Source: Turritopsis dohrnii (lineage: Eukaryota > Cnidaria > Hydrozoa > Anthoathecata > Oceaniidae). From it: 64,000 nucleotides of DNA. Below the pieces are notes generated by a model. That model made no database searches and was not told where the DNA came from. It saw nothing but the letters and a program-made list of their open reading frames with translations. A program made the translations under genes and the position numbers. This document shows, piece by piece, positions 47,780-60,000 of the stretch; position 1 is the first letter of the stretch, and each line of letters opens with the position of its first letter. The DNA is taken from NCBI GenBank assembly GCA_027922465.2, contig BQMF02000178.1:558001-622000 (forward strand). Direction: 5' to 3'.

Positions 47780-49800
47780 ATGTTTGCTTTTATGATAATG
47801 ATTACCTGGGTCTCATTCAGTTACCGATAAAAGATACAATAGTTATCTCATAAGTTAATGCAAGTGGAAACCGTCTTCTATTTTTAACTGTTCGACAGGA
47901 TTGTTATTGCAATCCCTTGGGGATGATGTTTATCGTTATATTCAAATCACTTATTGCGCTTCACGCTTACTTTATTGTGTTTTAACACATTATTTTATCA
48001 GCTTTATCTAATATTTTAATATTTATTGGATTTCTGCGAAAGCAAGAAATACATTAAAACCGGCTCTGTTTTTCTTCTTTTTCTTACTGTCCAAACCTAG
48101 CGGTTTTTTTAAAATTCATGTGTGCGATTACATGAAACCAAAGCACCGTGCCATGCATGTCAATGGGAAGAAACCCTTTTAGATTTACCAAGGATTTACA
48201 CAAGTGGATTTTTAAGATGAAAAACGAAAATATGTGATCATGTTGAAATGTGACGCTCATTTTCAGCACAATGGCTTTTATTATGTTTGATGTTCTTATT
48301 AATGTATTGTGTTCACGCACGTGGTTTTTTATCACGCATGTTATTCTTTTCAGTTTTTTCGTTCGTTGTAGTTTTTATAAGAGAGAAAAACGTACTCATT
48401 GAACTCTGTGTGTCTGTTTTTATCAGATCGTTCTTTTCTAACTAAAACAAAATTCTCAACGTTTTGTAAACAGAAGAGTCAAAAAGGTATATATTTGTTA
48501 GTTTTTAGTGGAAACATGTCTTGAGATGTCTTGAAAAGCCTAATGAAAACATCTTTGTTTGTTTCGTATATAGGCTGTTATGCTTTTTAAGCTCTGGATA
48601 CTTAAGCTCAGCTCAGTTTCCTGTTAAGTTCCAACATCAAAAATGATTGTCTACTCTCTGCATGTTTGATGTTTTAATGTTTTTAATATTTTATATCAGT
48701 TTTTAAGTTATACACTGTCGATAATGCCCCTTATTATGAATGGCTTTCCTAATCAGCGAATTAAAACATCTTCCAACTATCTGTAAATTCAGTGCACATG
48801 AAACACGATACAAAACTTTCCTTTCAGTTATATAATTTATGTGTGTGCTTGAGCATACGTATAAGTATACTTTCAAAATCTTTTTACTTTTTGTGTTTTC
48901 AATATTGAGAAATCCATTCATAATTAAGAAGATTGACAGTACATATCGCATGTTTAAAGAGTACGATTAACATACGAAATCACTGTGATATCTGAAAAGA
49001 TCAATAAAAGGTTTATATTTCGCTCCCCAAAAATATAGGATGTTTATGTCATCACACAGTGTCGATTACACTTTCCCAATTCCCTGGAGTGCTTATGTAA
49101 TCAGAAATGCAATGCTGTGTTGTAAAAATCATTCAACCTTATTTTCAAATTTCTTAAAGAATTTTTATAAACAGGCCACGAATGTCAACTTAGATTAAGA
49201 ATGTTTGTGAGTGTATGCCATATCAATCAAACTAAAACAAAAATGTCTGATTTCAGTTGTATGTTGATTTTGGTCTATGTAGATTATATTTTTCATTACC
49301 AAAATCTGTGTGCCTTTTTGTGCTTGTGATTTAGGAAGATTGACACAAAGTTATCAAATTCAAAAATTCATATCTTTTAGAGTTTATGAGTTACGTGCTC
49401 ATTCATTGTGATATCTACAATGATCAATATATCCTTGATATTGTTTCGTACCAGCAAAAAGGAATGTAATTCAGAAGTAGTCCAGTTTATTGGCAGTATT
49501 ATACATTACAAATCTCAGATAGTGTCAGTTATCGTTTGACAATGTCTTGGGGGAGTACATGATTAGAAATGTGATGTTTTATTTTGGAAATCATATATAT
49601 ATAACCTCTTTCACATTTTTAGTCACATGGTCTTTTATTTTTCATTTTTCAGCAGATTTTGCAGAAATCCGTTTGCCTGTTAGGGCATCTTGTTGTGACT
49701 TGGGTTGATTTTATGTACATTTCGTTTACCAGACAGGTCTGTTTATTTAGCGTGTCCGAAGTTTGGAAGGATGTCTGAAGTTAGGATGATAGACGGTATA
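47176..49800. mobile_element. Inverted-repeat pair, element 2 (about 2.6 kb)
   Basis: CCTAACTTCAGACATCCTTC and flanking bases (about 50 bp) near 47185-47235 are inverted near 49745-49797. The interior is non-coding. Its left end lies inside element 1 and its right end outside. Confidence 0.55.
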
Positions 49801-49805
49801 TTATA

Positions 49806-50711
49806 CAGGCCTTGTCATAAAGAAATCTCTCCCGCGCGACTAATTGCGAGCCTAAATTGACAACAATTAATTGGCCTGCGCGATTCTAAATTTCGTTACA
49901 AATGATTGAATTTAGTTATTAAGAAACCGGGGGACGATTTAACCAGTGAACCTCAAACACTGGAGGCATTGCAGCCCTTATCTTCAACTTCAGTGCGTAT
50001 TATTATTTCGTGCTTCCTCGATATAACACGTGAAAATTCATTTAACAAAATACGTAGTTTTTAGCTAACGAAAATACAACCACATAACAATTATGATTTT
50101 TTTCATTTGGGAATTGATATTAACATAATTAAAAACTATATTTAGAATGAATTAACAAAATTTCCTGAATTGATCTGTGTACAGGTGTTTGCAAAAATAT
50201 TTTGTATCAACAAAACCCTTTGTTTTGAAAGCCTTTTGAAAGTTAGCTATTATGATTTTTGAACATATTTTCTATTTATTCAAATGAAGTAAGAATATTT
50301 TTTTTCTATATATATTTTTCTATAATCCAATCGTTATAATTTCAATAACGTAAAGTCTTGTGCAATATCTTTCCGAACTTGAGCATCAGAAGATCTGGTA
50401 ATAGTTGCTTTTACGTTTTCGTTTCAAGGGCGTTATGAAATTAACAAAGCTATTCATGACAGTTTTTTTTTATGCATGTTTTCTGAGAAACAAGACTTGT
50501 AAGAGAAAGCCACTCTAAAATATATAATCATTCCTTTTGATAGATATTAACTATAAATCGCTCAGACAGAGAAATCATTTATATGACATGATTTGATAAT
50601 CTTATCAAATCTGCGCGAGTGAATCATCGCTCGGGTGATGGAAGAAATATTGAACTTGGGTGCATGTTTGCGTGCGCACGAGTGATCGCGTGCCTGTTAT
50701 GACAAGGCCTG
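49806..50711. mobile_element. MITE with CAGGCCTTGTC ends, copy 1
   Basis: Perfect 15-bp inverted repeat CAGGCCTTGTCATAA at 49806-49820 and 50697-50711. GC-rich subterminal pieces (GCGCGATT, GCGTGCGCACG) lie just inside. Same family as 60306-61423. Target duplication not clear. Confidence 0.7.
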
Positions 50712-51960
50712 CATATACAACAACTAGCAAAGAACACATTATCATTATGTTATTTATAAACATTATCACTTGGTTCTCATATTTCGGGGATCATCAATAA
50801 AAATAATAAGCACCATTCAAAAGAAATTCTAAGACGAAAAGACTCAAGCTTTCTATACATTTTCTCCTTAGCTAAAAATGAATTAATGAAAAAAGTAGGG
50901 AATCATTGAATGAAGAAATTTCATTTTTTCGCCATACGTTTTGTCTTGGTTGAAATTAACAAATAGCAGCTCTCCAGAAGGATCGGCTCCATTGGCAGTG
51001 AGATTCATCAGATCGATCCAGCTTTTTAATCAATCATGCAATTAATTTTCCAGAATGATACGAAAAAATCCGTGTTTCTTCAGTAAGGCATCTGATCTGA
51101 TCGATCGTTTTAAAACTTCTCTCGCTGCACTGACTGAATTTTTTTGTTTTGGTATATGGTTGCACCAACCATCAAAATTTCATTTAAAACAGTCTAAAAA
51201 TATGATCGTGCGACTGTGCAAGGAACTTTTGCTGACAAGGGAAAAAAGCACCGTTTTCATGTGACCCCCACACAAACTTTGCTCCATTTTTGGCATTATT
51301 GTTTTCTTGATCTTTTTTTTGGAGTTTTTGGAGTTTAGTATCTAAAATACCTTCACGTTTGCAACCATCACAAATTAATTATGTAAACTTTGTTAATTTT
51401 TTCTGGGTCAGTGAAAGTTATTGCGGCGCTATTGCACTTTCGTACCCCCTAATATTATTAACGATTCTGATTCAAATTAATAATGCTGCTTTAAAACACC
51501 CTAACCCTGACCCTAACCCTAACCTGTTGATTTTGAGAGTGTGAAATTCTGCAAATGTATTCTGAGAAATGTATTGTAAAATCTTGAAAGAAGTAATTAT
51601 TAATCTGATTTAATTTGTATAACTTAGGACTCTTTACTTTGTACATTCACGTCAATATAAATAAATTGTCCAGAACAAATTACTTGTGTTTTTATATGAA
51701 ACTCGAGAAAGGGGGAATAGAATTCGTCGAGATACATACGTAGTTCATCGTAATACTAAGGCACAAAAGATCGGGAGCACAAAAATTCTCGCGACTTTCG
51801 CGACATTTTGTGTATGCAACATTTTACTTTTTTAGGATCACGACTTTATATATATATTTATATATATACACACTTGACAAAGATTTTTAATAAATCGAAA
51901 TATTGTGAAACTCTGTGGGTTTTTTTTGTACAATATTAATATACAACACATGTTTTACTG
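50712..51960. other. Intergenic stretch with short telomere-like repeat
   Basis: CCCTAACCCTGACCCTAACC lies near 51500-51520. A (TA)n run lies near 51848-51870. No gene recognised. Confidence 0.5.
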
Positions 51961-51972
51961 ACTTTTTTTGTT

Positions 51973-52235
51973 TTAATATATATACATATATATATACATT
52001 TTTTTTCCTTTCGGGAAAAGTGAACTTGAAGGGTGCTCGTGACATTTTGTGTTATTTTCGTATTCGGATTGAATAACTTCGTTTCCAGATCCCCAAAATA
52101 AGTAGGCAGTGCCGTAACTCAGAGGTGTTGCTTTGGGTGCGATCGAACCACCCTCCGATTTAGTTGGCCTTCTTTTCTTACCAAACAATTTTTCAAGTGA
52201 TATTCTTTGTACTAAATTTTTAAAAGAGCCATTCT
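51973..52235 (-). CDS. Possible coding exon, unassigned
   Basis: Minus strand, after an acceptor-like TTTTTTTAG near 52240, a frame is open for about 85 residues and contains LVQRISLEKLFGKKRRPTKS, ATPLSYGTAYLFWGSG and SEYENNTKCHEHPSSSLFP. The composition is more protein-like than the surroundings. It runs into an AT microsatellite at 51990. No family recognised and no neighbouring exon confirmed. Confidence 0.25.
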
Positions 52236-53489
52236 AAAAAAAGTATGACATTCAATACTTTTCGTCACAAAAAACACATTAAATTATTGGTAGACACTTT
52301 ATTGGTAAACAGTTCTAAGTAACTTAAACGATTTTCTGACCGTTGAAAAATTTAAAAGGTAGTTCTGACCTATTCGTAGTTGCTCAGAGTAGCGTTTTTT
52401 TCGATGTCACAAAGCCAATAGTGGGTATTAGCAGAAGTTCATTGACAATGGCTCTGTCTAAAAATTTAAGTGCATAAGGTATAATGTTCAACGTTTCTGC
52501 TTTCGCTCTATGCGGCTTTGATTGACTCCTAATTATTCAAATTAGATATCCGCGCAATATACCATCAAACACTGCTTATTACTAGAACACTAAGTTTACG
52601 TTAAAGGGAGGACTGAGCGTGTTATTACGAAACATATAATGTTCTGGTGAAGCATGTATTAACCATTCGTTCATTTGAATTATTCATTCCGAATGCTTCT
52701 CGAAAATTTATTATTGCAATGTTTGGTATTGTCATGTTAATGATTCAAATAATCGTTTTGTCGATACGCCACACATTAACGCAATTTAATTTTACGATCA
52801 TTATTGAAACTGATGCTAATGTTCGCTAGAAAAGCGGTACTCCTCCGAAGATGTAGAAATTGTTCGTTTTCTTCTTCATTTTCTGATGAACTAAGCCAAA
52901 AGGGAAATTTTGACACGGTAAAAAGTTTTGTTTTTGCATAAAGTTTCGCCACCCCCAAAATAAAAAAAATTTAACGTGTCGAATTTTCCCTAGAGCTATG
53001 TTTCTATGCGGCTGCTATGCTAGATCGTCATCATTCAATCGGATGTATTCAAATAGGACAGTAAAATAAAATTATCGAGGCAATTCTTTATAACAAATCA
53101 CGATTAATTTAGCGACGAATTCTGCTCGAGTGGTCCTAACTGATCATTATTGATTGCTGAGAGATGACGCACAACCTTGTGAGGGTGTACAACAGACCAC
53201 TTCTTTAGAAACAGGAGCTCCATGAATAGAAATACATTGGAAAATTTCTTTAATATATAAAATTTTGTTCCTCAGAACCTAACTGATAAAACATTCTTGT
53301 TTTTTTAGGTTTTTTGTTGAAGCAGTACCATATCTATTCCCCATCAAATAACACAAAACCTTTTGTGTTATATAAAGAGACATACTGGAATACATAGCGG
53401 AAGGCTAAAGTGTTTTGAGCGGGTTGAGTAACTGAAAATGCTTTTTGTAAACAAAACTTGAAAATCATTTTCATCTTTTTTTATGTAAA

Positions 53490-53655
53490 AACGTTTAAAC
53501 GTTTTTTGAAAACAAAAAAAACGTTTTTTACGAAAACGAAAAAACGTTTAAGAAAACGTTTACAACGTTGCGCACATGACAGAAAACGTTTTTTCGTTTC
53601 GGAAAAAACGTTTTTAAACAAAGTGTAAAATGTTTAAACGTTATGAAACGTTTTA
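53490..53655. promoter_or_regulatory. Cluster of AACGTT palindromes upstream of VPS35L
   Basis: About ten AAACGTTT or AAAACGTT cores in 165 bp, on both strands because the core is its own complement. It ends about 390 bp before the VPS35L start codon. It may be a degenerate tandem repeat; a regulatory role is only a guess from position. Confidence 0.35.
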
Positions 53656-54046
53656 TCATTTGTTATCAAAATCCCCTGGAATGTCACATATATTACATAG
53701 TAAACAAAAATCGAAACAGCAAGATTTAAAAAAAAAGCTTTATAACCAATGTTGAAGCTTGTAGAATGGAATCTTGTATTCAACTATACCAAATGTATGA
53801 AATTCTATGAAACAATGAAAGTATTATACCAAACACAATTTATGTTTCAATGTATCTGTAACAACTCTATTGAAATTTCAAGACCATCTTTTTCAGTATT
53901 TTTTTTCAGCATTTTTCAGTATTTTTTCAGCTTGTAAAATGAAAGTGAAAGAAAGATTTGTTTAACTTTAATTCGAAAGTGCAACATCTGGCTCTGGTAT
54001 TATATATTTATAATACTTTATTTCACTTCTTGCTGGATTAGGAAAC

Positions 54047-57000
54047 ATGGGAACTATTGAAAAATTTGAATGGTTAGTAAATAATGTTTCCATTTTGTGA
54101 TGCGAAGAAAACAGGTGTGGGTAGTATATTCTAATTATTTATTTATTTATTATTTAAACACTTTCATTAGGCTGGCTAGGAAACGAGATTATGATCAAGA
54201 AAAAAGAAAAATGGGAAGTAAGCTTGTTGCCACAACGGAACATCCATTAAAAGGAATGGTAGTCAATGTAAGATTTCTTATTCTTTTTAATTTTCTTTTT
54301 GAATTAAAAAAGGTTCTGTATTCCTTTGTGTACATATGGTTTACTTTGATATTATTATCATGGTCAATATAACATCAATAAAAATTCATTAGTTTGCATT
54401 TGAAAATAATTATTTGAGGAAATTAAATTATGAGTTATGGCTATTGTCACGAGATTGAATAACTTTACTTTTAAGTTTTTTTATAATAAGAAATTAACCG
54501 AAAGTATTTTTCAGCAATACTTAACCTTTTCCCTCTCAGAAAATAACTGGCACAAATGTCCGTTCTTCAATGCTGGATAGCAAAGTGTCTTCGAAATTAT
54601 CAGCTCCTTCTGATCCCTTATCAATGATGGCTGCCAATCCTGAAGGATTAGATGGAACAGATCCTTTGTCTATGTTGGCTCGAGGTGAAAATCTAACATC
54701 TGAAGACACACCAGGAAAAAGGAAACAGGTAGATCTAAAATACTTATTCAAAATTATGTAATAATCCCACAACAACTTCACACTGAAGAGACATGTTATT
54801 GAGGCATTATATTTTGAAAGGTTGGTATGAGACAATTTCCCATGATGTTAAATAAACTATACTCTCTCAGCTGCTAAAATCAACATAACACCATTACTGG
54901 GTTGCCTTTTTGTATTGTGATAGTTGCCAAGACTAGTGATTTTGACATAGCCTTGAAGTCTTCATGTGACTTCTTGTTTTGTTTAGGGATCGTCTCAAAA
55001 TGTTCGTCCATATTCGTCTTTTTTGTTTTCGTCCTTTATTCTATCAAAATCATCCTTTAATATAGTAATATTCATTCTACGTTTATACTAAATTCGACCT
55101 TTTATCGTTACTTTCAAAATGGACGGTTTTATGAATTCGATCCAAAGTCGATCCAAAATTCGACCTACATTTGTTCTTTAAACATCACCTGGGAATGTTT
55201 TTATGAACGGGCTATCAAAACCCTTCAACTTCGGACAAACAAACGAAGGTGATAGAACATTTTTATTTTTAATTTTGTGTAAAGTTGACACAAAATTAAA
55301 AATAAAACGTTTCTATCATTCGACTCTGGTCTTCTCAATATGTAACCAGTAGCAACGTGACAGATCTTTGTGGAAAACCCGGTTAAAGGGTAAAGGGAGC
55401 TGGAAACTAAGATGCCCTTTAATTTCACTAAATAACATGAAAACGAGTCCTACTGGTACCACTTATGTTTTCATATTCTTTCGTTAGGTGAAGAAATGAA
55501 TTTGTATAACGAACGGTATTTCAAAATTACGTTAGCAACGGTGGTCGTTCTCCCTAGCAACAGCAACTTGGTGAATGATCACTATACCTAGTTTTATGTT
55601 TCGTTATCAATTGAGCACGAAAACTAATATAATAGGTTGAGCATGTTTTTAATTGCATTGAAATCTTCCATCGGAAATTCTATTGAAAAGCCTCATGGTT
55701 TCTCCTTCGTTGATGCTCAAGCAGTTCATTCATTGAAACAGCATGATTATGCAATACCACCTGCACTATTTTAAAAATTCTAACAATGACTATTTACGTG
55801 CGCGATTAAAAGCGCGTCTGAGCTAGCTTTAGGGAGCGCTAGCGTGATCGGGCTCCTCATAATGAGAAGACTGTAAACCAGACACGTTTAAAAGTCAAAC
55901 AAACCACATGTGAATCATTGCTGTATATATAATTTTGATTTTTGAGCGTGGTCTTTTGTTACAAATTGTGAGAGAACTAAACTTTTTTTGTCTTTTTCAT
56001 GTGATTTGTCGTTGACTTACATAATTATGTTATTTGTTTTTTGCAAACTTCTGTAAACAAGCATGTTGGTTGGTTGAAATAAAGCTATACATGATAATTC
56101 AAACAATTCAACCTAAATTCGGCCAGATTCGTTCCTTATGAAAATTTGACTTTTCACCAATTCGTCCATTTCACTTCAACAAAATCGGGAAAAACTTCTT
56201 TATTAAAACAAAAAGGACGATAATTTTCGTCCCAATTCGTTCTTTTACAGGACGAACATTTTGAGACGATCCCTTACTAAAATTGAGCATTTCATAAATA
56301 CTTTCATAAACAATAATAAACAAATAAACCTATATTATAGGTCAATTCTGAGGAAAGAATATTTGGTGATTCTCAAGGTTATATTGATGGAACCTTTGAA
56401 CCCTGGTCATCAAAACGAGTAGCTATTCTTTCTAAATACACTACATCTGAGAAGCTTTCCATATCAACCGTAAGTTTTTGTATGGTGTTGGATGATGTCA
56501 TATTGAATGTTTGATTTATCCTTTACCTGCTTTTTTTCCCTTAGAGTTTTTTGAGTGATGGAGACAAAGAGAGATGTAAGGAAGATTTTTTTTTATTAAA
56601 GTTTACGGTTTGTCACAGTGTATATAGTACAGTACAGTTGCCTCATCCCTTCTTTTTATTTAAATGTCTTAACGTTTTTTCGTTTACACAAGATTTTGAA
56701 GACTAATAAAATGTTAAAAAGAATAATAGAAATACAGTTTTTCATGGTCCTTTTATAACATTATGATGTTGAATTCTTTGCTCAGCATAACACTATGAAA
56801 TTATGTTAGTATGATAACGCTTTGGATTATTAAAATTTCCTGGATGAACAATTATGTGTTTTGTTATGTGCTCTAGTGGTTGTAAAACAGCAAGCATCAA
56901 CCACAGACAAGGTTAAAACGAGGCTGGAACAGCTTGACGACTTTGAGGAGGTAATGATACTTTTTTGATTGATGTAAAGAATCCTCATTTTGCGATTTGC

Positions 57001-60000
57001 ACAAGGAGGGGCATTTAAACTTATATTGTCGTAAAATTTATTCTTGTCATTTCAGGGTTCAGTTCAAGAAATGCTTGATCTAAGTCAAACAGAATATGTC
57101 AATAGAATTGAAGAACTTAATTCTGTAGGTCTAAAGAAGCTGTTATGTTTATGCTTTCCCCTTCTCCTTGTCATTTTCTGTTGTCGTATTCAAGTAATTA
57201 TTGATTTACAACAGCCTAATGGTTGTAAAAAAAATTATTTTAAAGCTACTTTTATTAAAGTGAAACTGGTTAAGTTGACACGAATGTTTTTGATTTAGTT
57301 ATGAAGGTTACTAAAAGCCATTTTCACGTCTTTTCGATAATGTACTTCCATTTTCACGTCTTTTCAATAATGTACTTCCATTTTGTGCTTAAAAGAGAAC
57401 TAAGAGAAAACATCAAAACTTTTTTACTAAAAAATGTCCCTTAGTAATTAAACAAACAAGAAAATATTTACATGTTTCTAACATAAAAACCCTAAAAAAG
57501 GGTTCTAGTCCTGCACCATGTTTTCTTGTGAACATCCAACTTTTTTGCAATTCCTTTCATACCACACATAAGTGTTCATGCGCCTTATTATGTTTCAACT
57601 TTAAGCTGTCATAAGGCTGTCTGTTTGTACAGAAGCTAAAATATGTTATGGATGATAATGATAAGTGAATTTTTGCTAGTTATATTTACCGGGGCCATTG
57701 GCGGTAAATGAAAGATGGAACCCTAACAATGGTTCATTTTCGAATCCTACTCTGGAAAAACACACTCTACCAGCCGCATCCCTGGTAGTACTGCTACCAG
57801 CCCGTTCCCCTGTGAAGTCTTTGGATGTTTGGGGTGAGGGATAAGTTAGAAATTAGTACCAAAGTTGAAATGATTGTCAGCTGGAGTGTGTAACTCTCTG
57901 CCTAGTAGTGGCTTCGGCCTTGTAAGGGAGCAATCAACTAAAAAAAAAAATTCCAGCATGTGGTCAAGAGCAACATTTCCAAAATTGTAAAATAAGTATA
58001 AAAACAATTAATAAACACCCCACCACCTAACCATAGTTCGAAACTGCCATACCACTTATTTAAGACCCCTTTCAAGCATTCCATCGATAATATATAAAAT
58101 AAATGTCTTCTGCATGCTTTTAACAATCTTTATTTGTCTCCCAAAGTTCTTAAGTTCTATACAATATTTCTCTTTAGCTCTCCTGTAAGCAAAACATTTC
58201 TTCACTTCCTAAAGCTTATGTTTTTGAAAGAGTATGTTTTCATCATTTTTTTCTATTACAAAACTTCTCATATTAGACTTTGCTTGCTGCTTGGGATTCG
58301 GACCAAAGGGTAAAGTCTCTGAAGATAGCTATTCAGGTACCATCTATTTCCACCACCACTTAAGTCTTTGTGTATCCTGAAATTAGGAGACTCGATAAAT
58401 ATTTTCGCTACTTTACTTATAGTGCTCAAAGTTGTTGGGAGACACATCTGTATTACCTTTTTATCCTAGCAAGTTTGTATTAATCACAGATATTCTCGAT
58501 AATTTTGGTATGTAATTCAAAGTATTTCCCCTTCACAAAATTTTTAACAAAACTGCTTCAAACTACTTTTTACTACTTCTATTTCAGGGAAGTTAGTTTT
58601 TGAGAGAATTTTTGGAAAGTCTGTTACATATCAAGCTGGAAGCAATAATCCGCAACCACTTCCTGAAAATTTCACTCCTGAGCAAGTTCCTGATTCTGCC
58701 AAAGAGACTTGCAGAAATTGGTTCTATAAAGTTGCATCAATCCGAGAAATAATCCCTAGAATGTATCCTTTATTAAGATTCCCAATACCTTTTTGCGGAG
58801 AATGTTTTTTTAGTTTTAGCCAAATTTCTTAATCTTTCGACAAATTCAACCTGATTCCTAGTAGCTAACTTTTTAGTTTGCTATCTTGCATTCAGCATTT
58901 CTAAGCCTCTGACGGATTTCTTAACTTAACTCAAAGACGATAAAAACACACTAGCTCATATGTTTCTCTTAATTAGTTATTTATAGCTTTGTTGAGATGG
59001 CGATCTTAAAATGTTACAGCTTTTTGACCAAAGGGTATTTATGTTTTGACTGAAATAATTGATCTTTTGTGAGATTTTCAACACCTTGTTTTTTAACTTA
59101 ACTTTTTGGAACCAGGAAATGGCCTTATATTTAAGTTTTTGATTTCATATTTTTAAGAGAATACTCTCAAGCCCTCACGAGACTAACATCACAAATTCGT
59201 GGGATTGCTGACCCATTGGTTGCTGTATATGCCAGAGCATACTTATGTAGAGTAAGAAAATCATTATTGATGTGGTCAATGGTGAAAATAACACTCAGAA
59301 GCTTCATTTTATTATATTTATTTAAAACATAAAATTATCTGGGATATTGATTCAGATGACAACAATCACTGGTTAAAACGTCCTAGACAATGTTTGGTTT
59401 TAAATAAAAATGAAGTCTCTGAGTATTATTTTCAGGAAAATCATTGTTTCTTACTTTTTATAGAACAACATTATTTACACTAGTATAGTTTAAATAATTT
59501 ATTTACAATGTTAAAGGACAAATCTTTTGGAGTAGCACTGAAGTTATTCAGCTATAGTAAAAAATTTTATGGATTATCCTTGAAAGAAATCCTGCATTCG
59601 ATAAAAGCATTAAGAACTACAAGAAAATAAGATAATGAATTTTTCAACAAGTAAGCATTGTGATCTCTTGGTTTCTGCACCCAAGGATTTCTCACAATTT
59701 TTAATGATTTCCCCCCCACCCCCCTGATGTGAGTCTTGTTTACTTTGAGTTTACTTCTTAAGGTTGGCATAATGGTTGCACCACAAGTTAAAGACCATCT
59801 GAATCCATGCTGGTTTGATTATTTAACGTCATATAAACAAGTATGATGTGATTTTTTTCTTTGATATTTTCTTTTATTTCTTAAATTTCTCCCTGCCAAT
59901 TTAAAGGAAAAAACAACAACAAATTAGCAACGGATAATATAAATTATGTTTCACAAACTGTCATGTGCATAATTTTGATAGATTAGTTGGCAAGATTCGT

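Noticed and set aside
51495..51522. Telomere-type CCCTAA units
   Set aside because: Only about four units, one imperfect; too short to call an interstitial telomere or fusion point.
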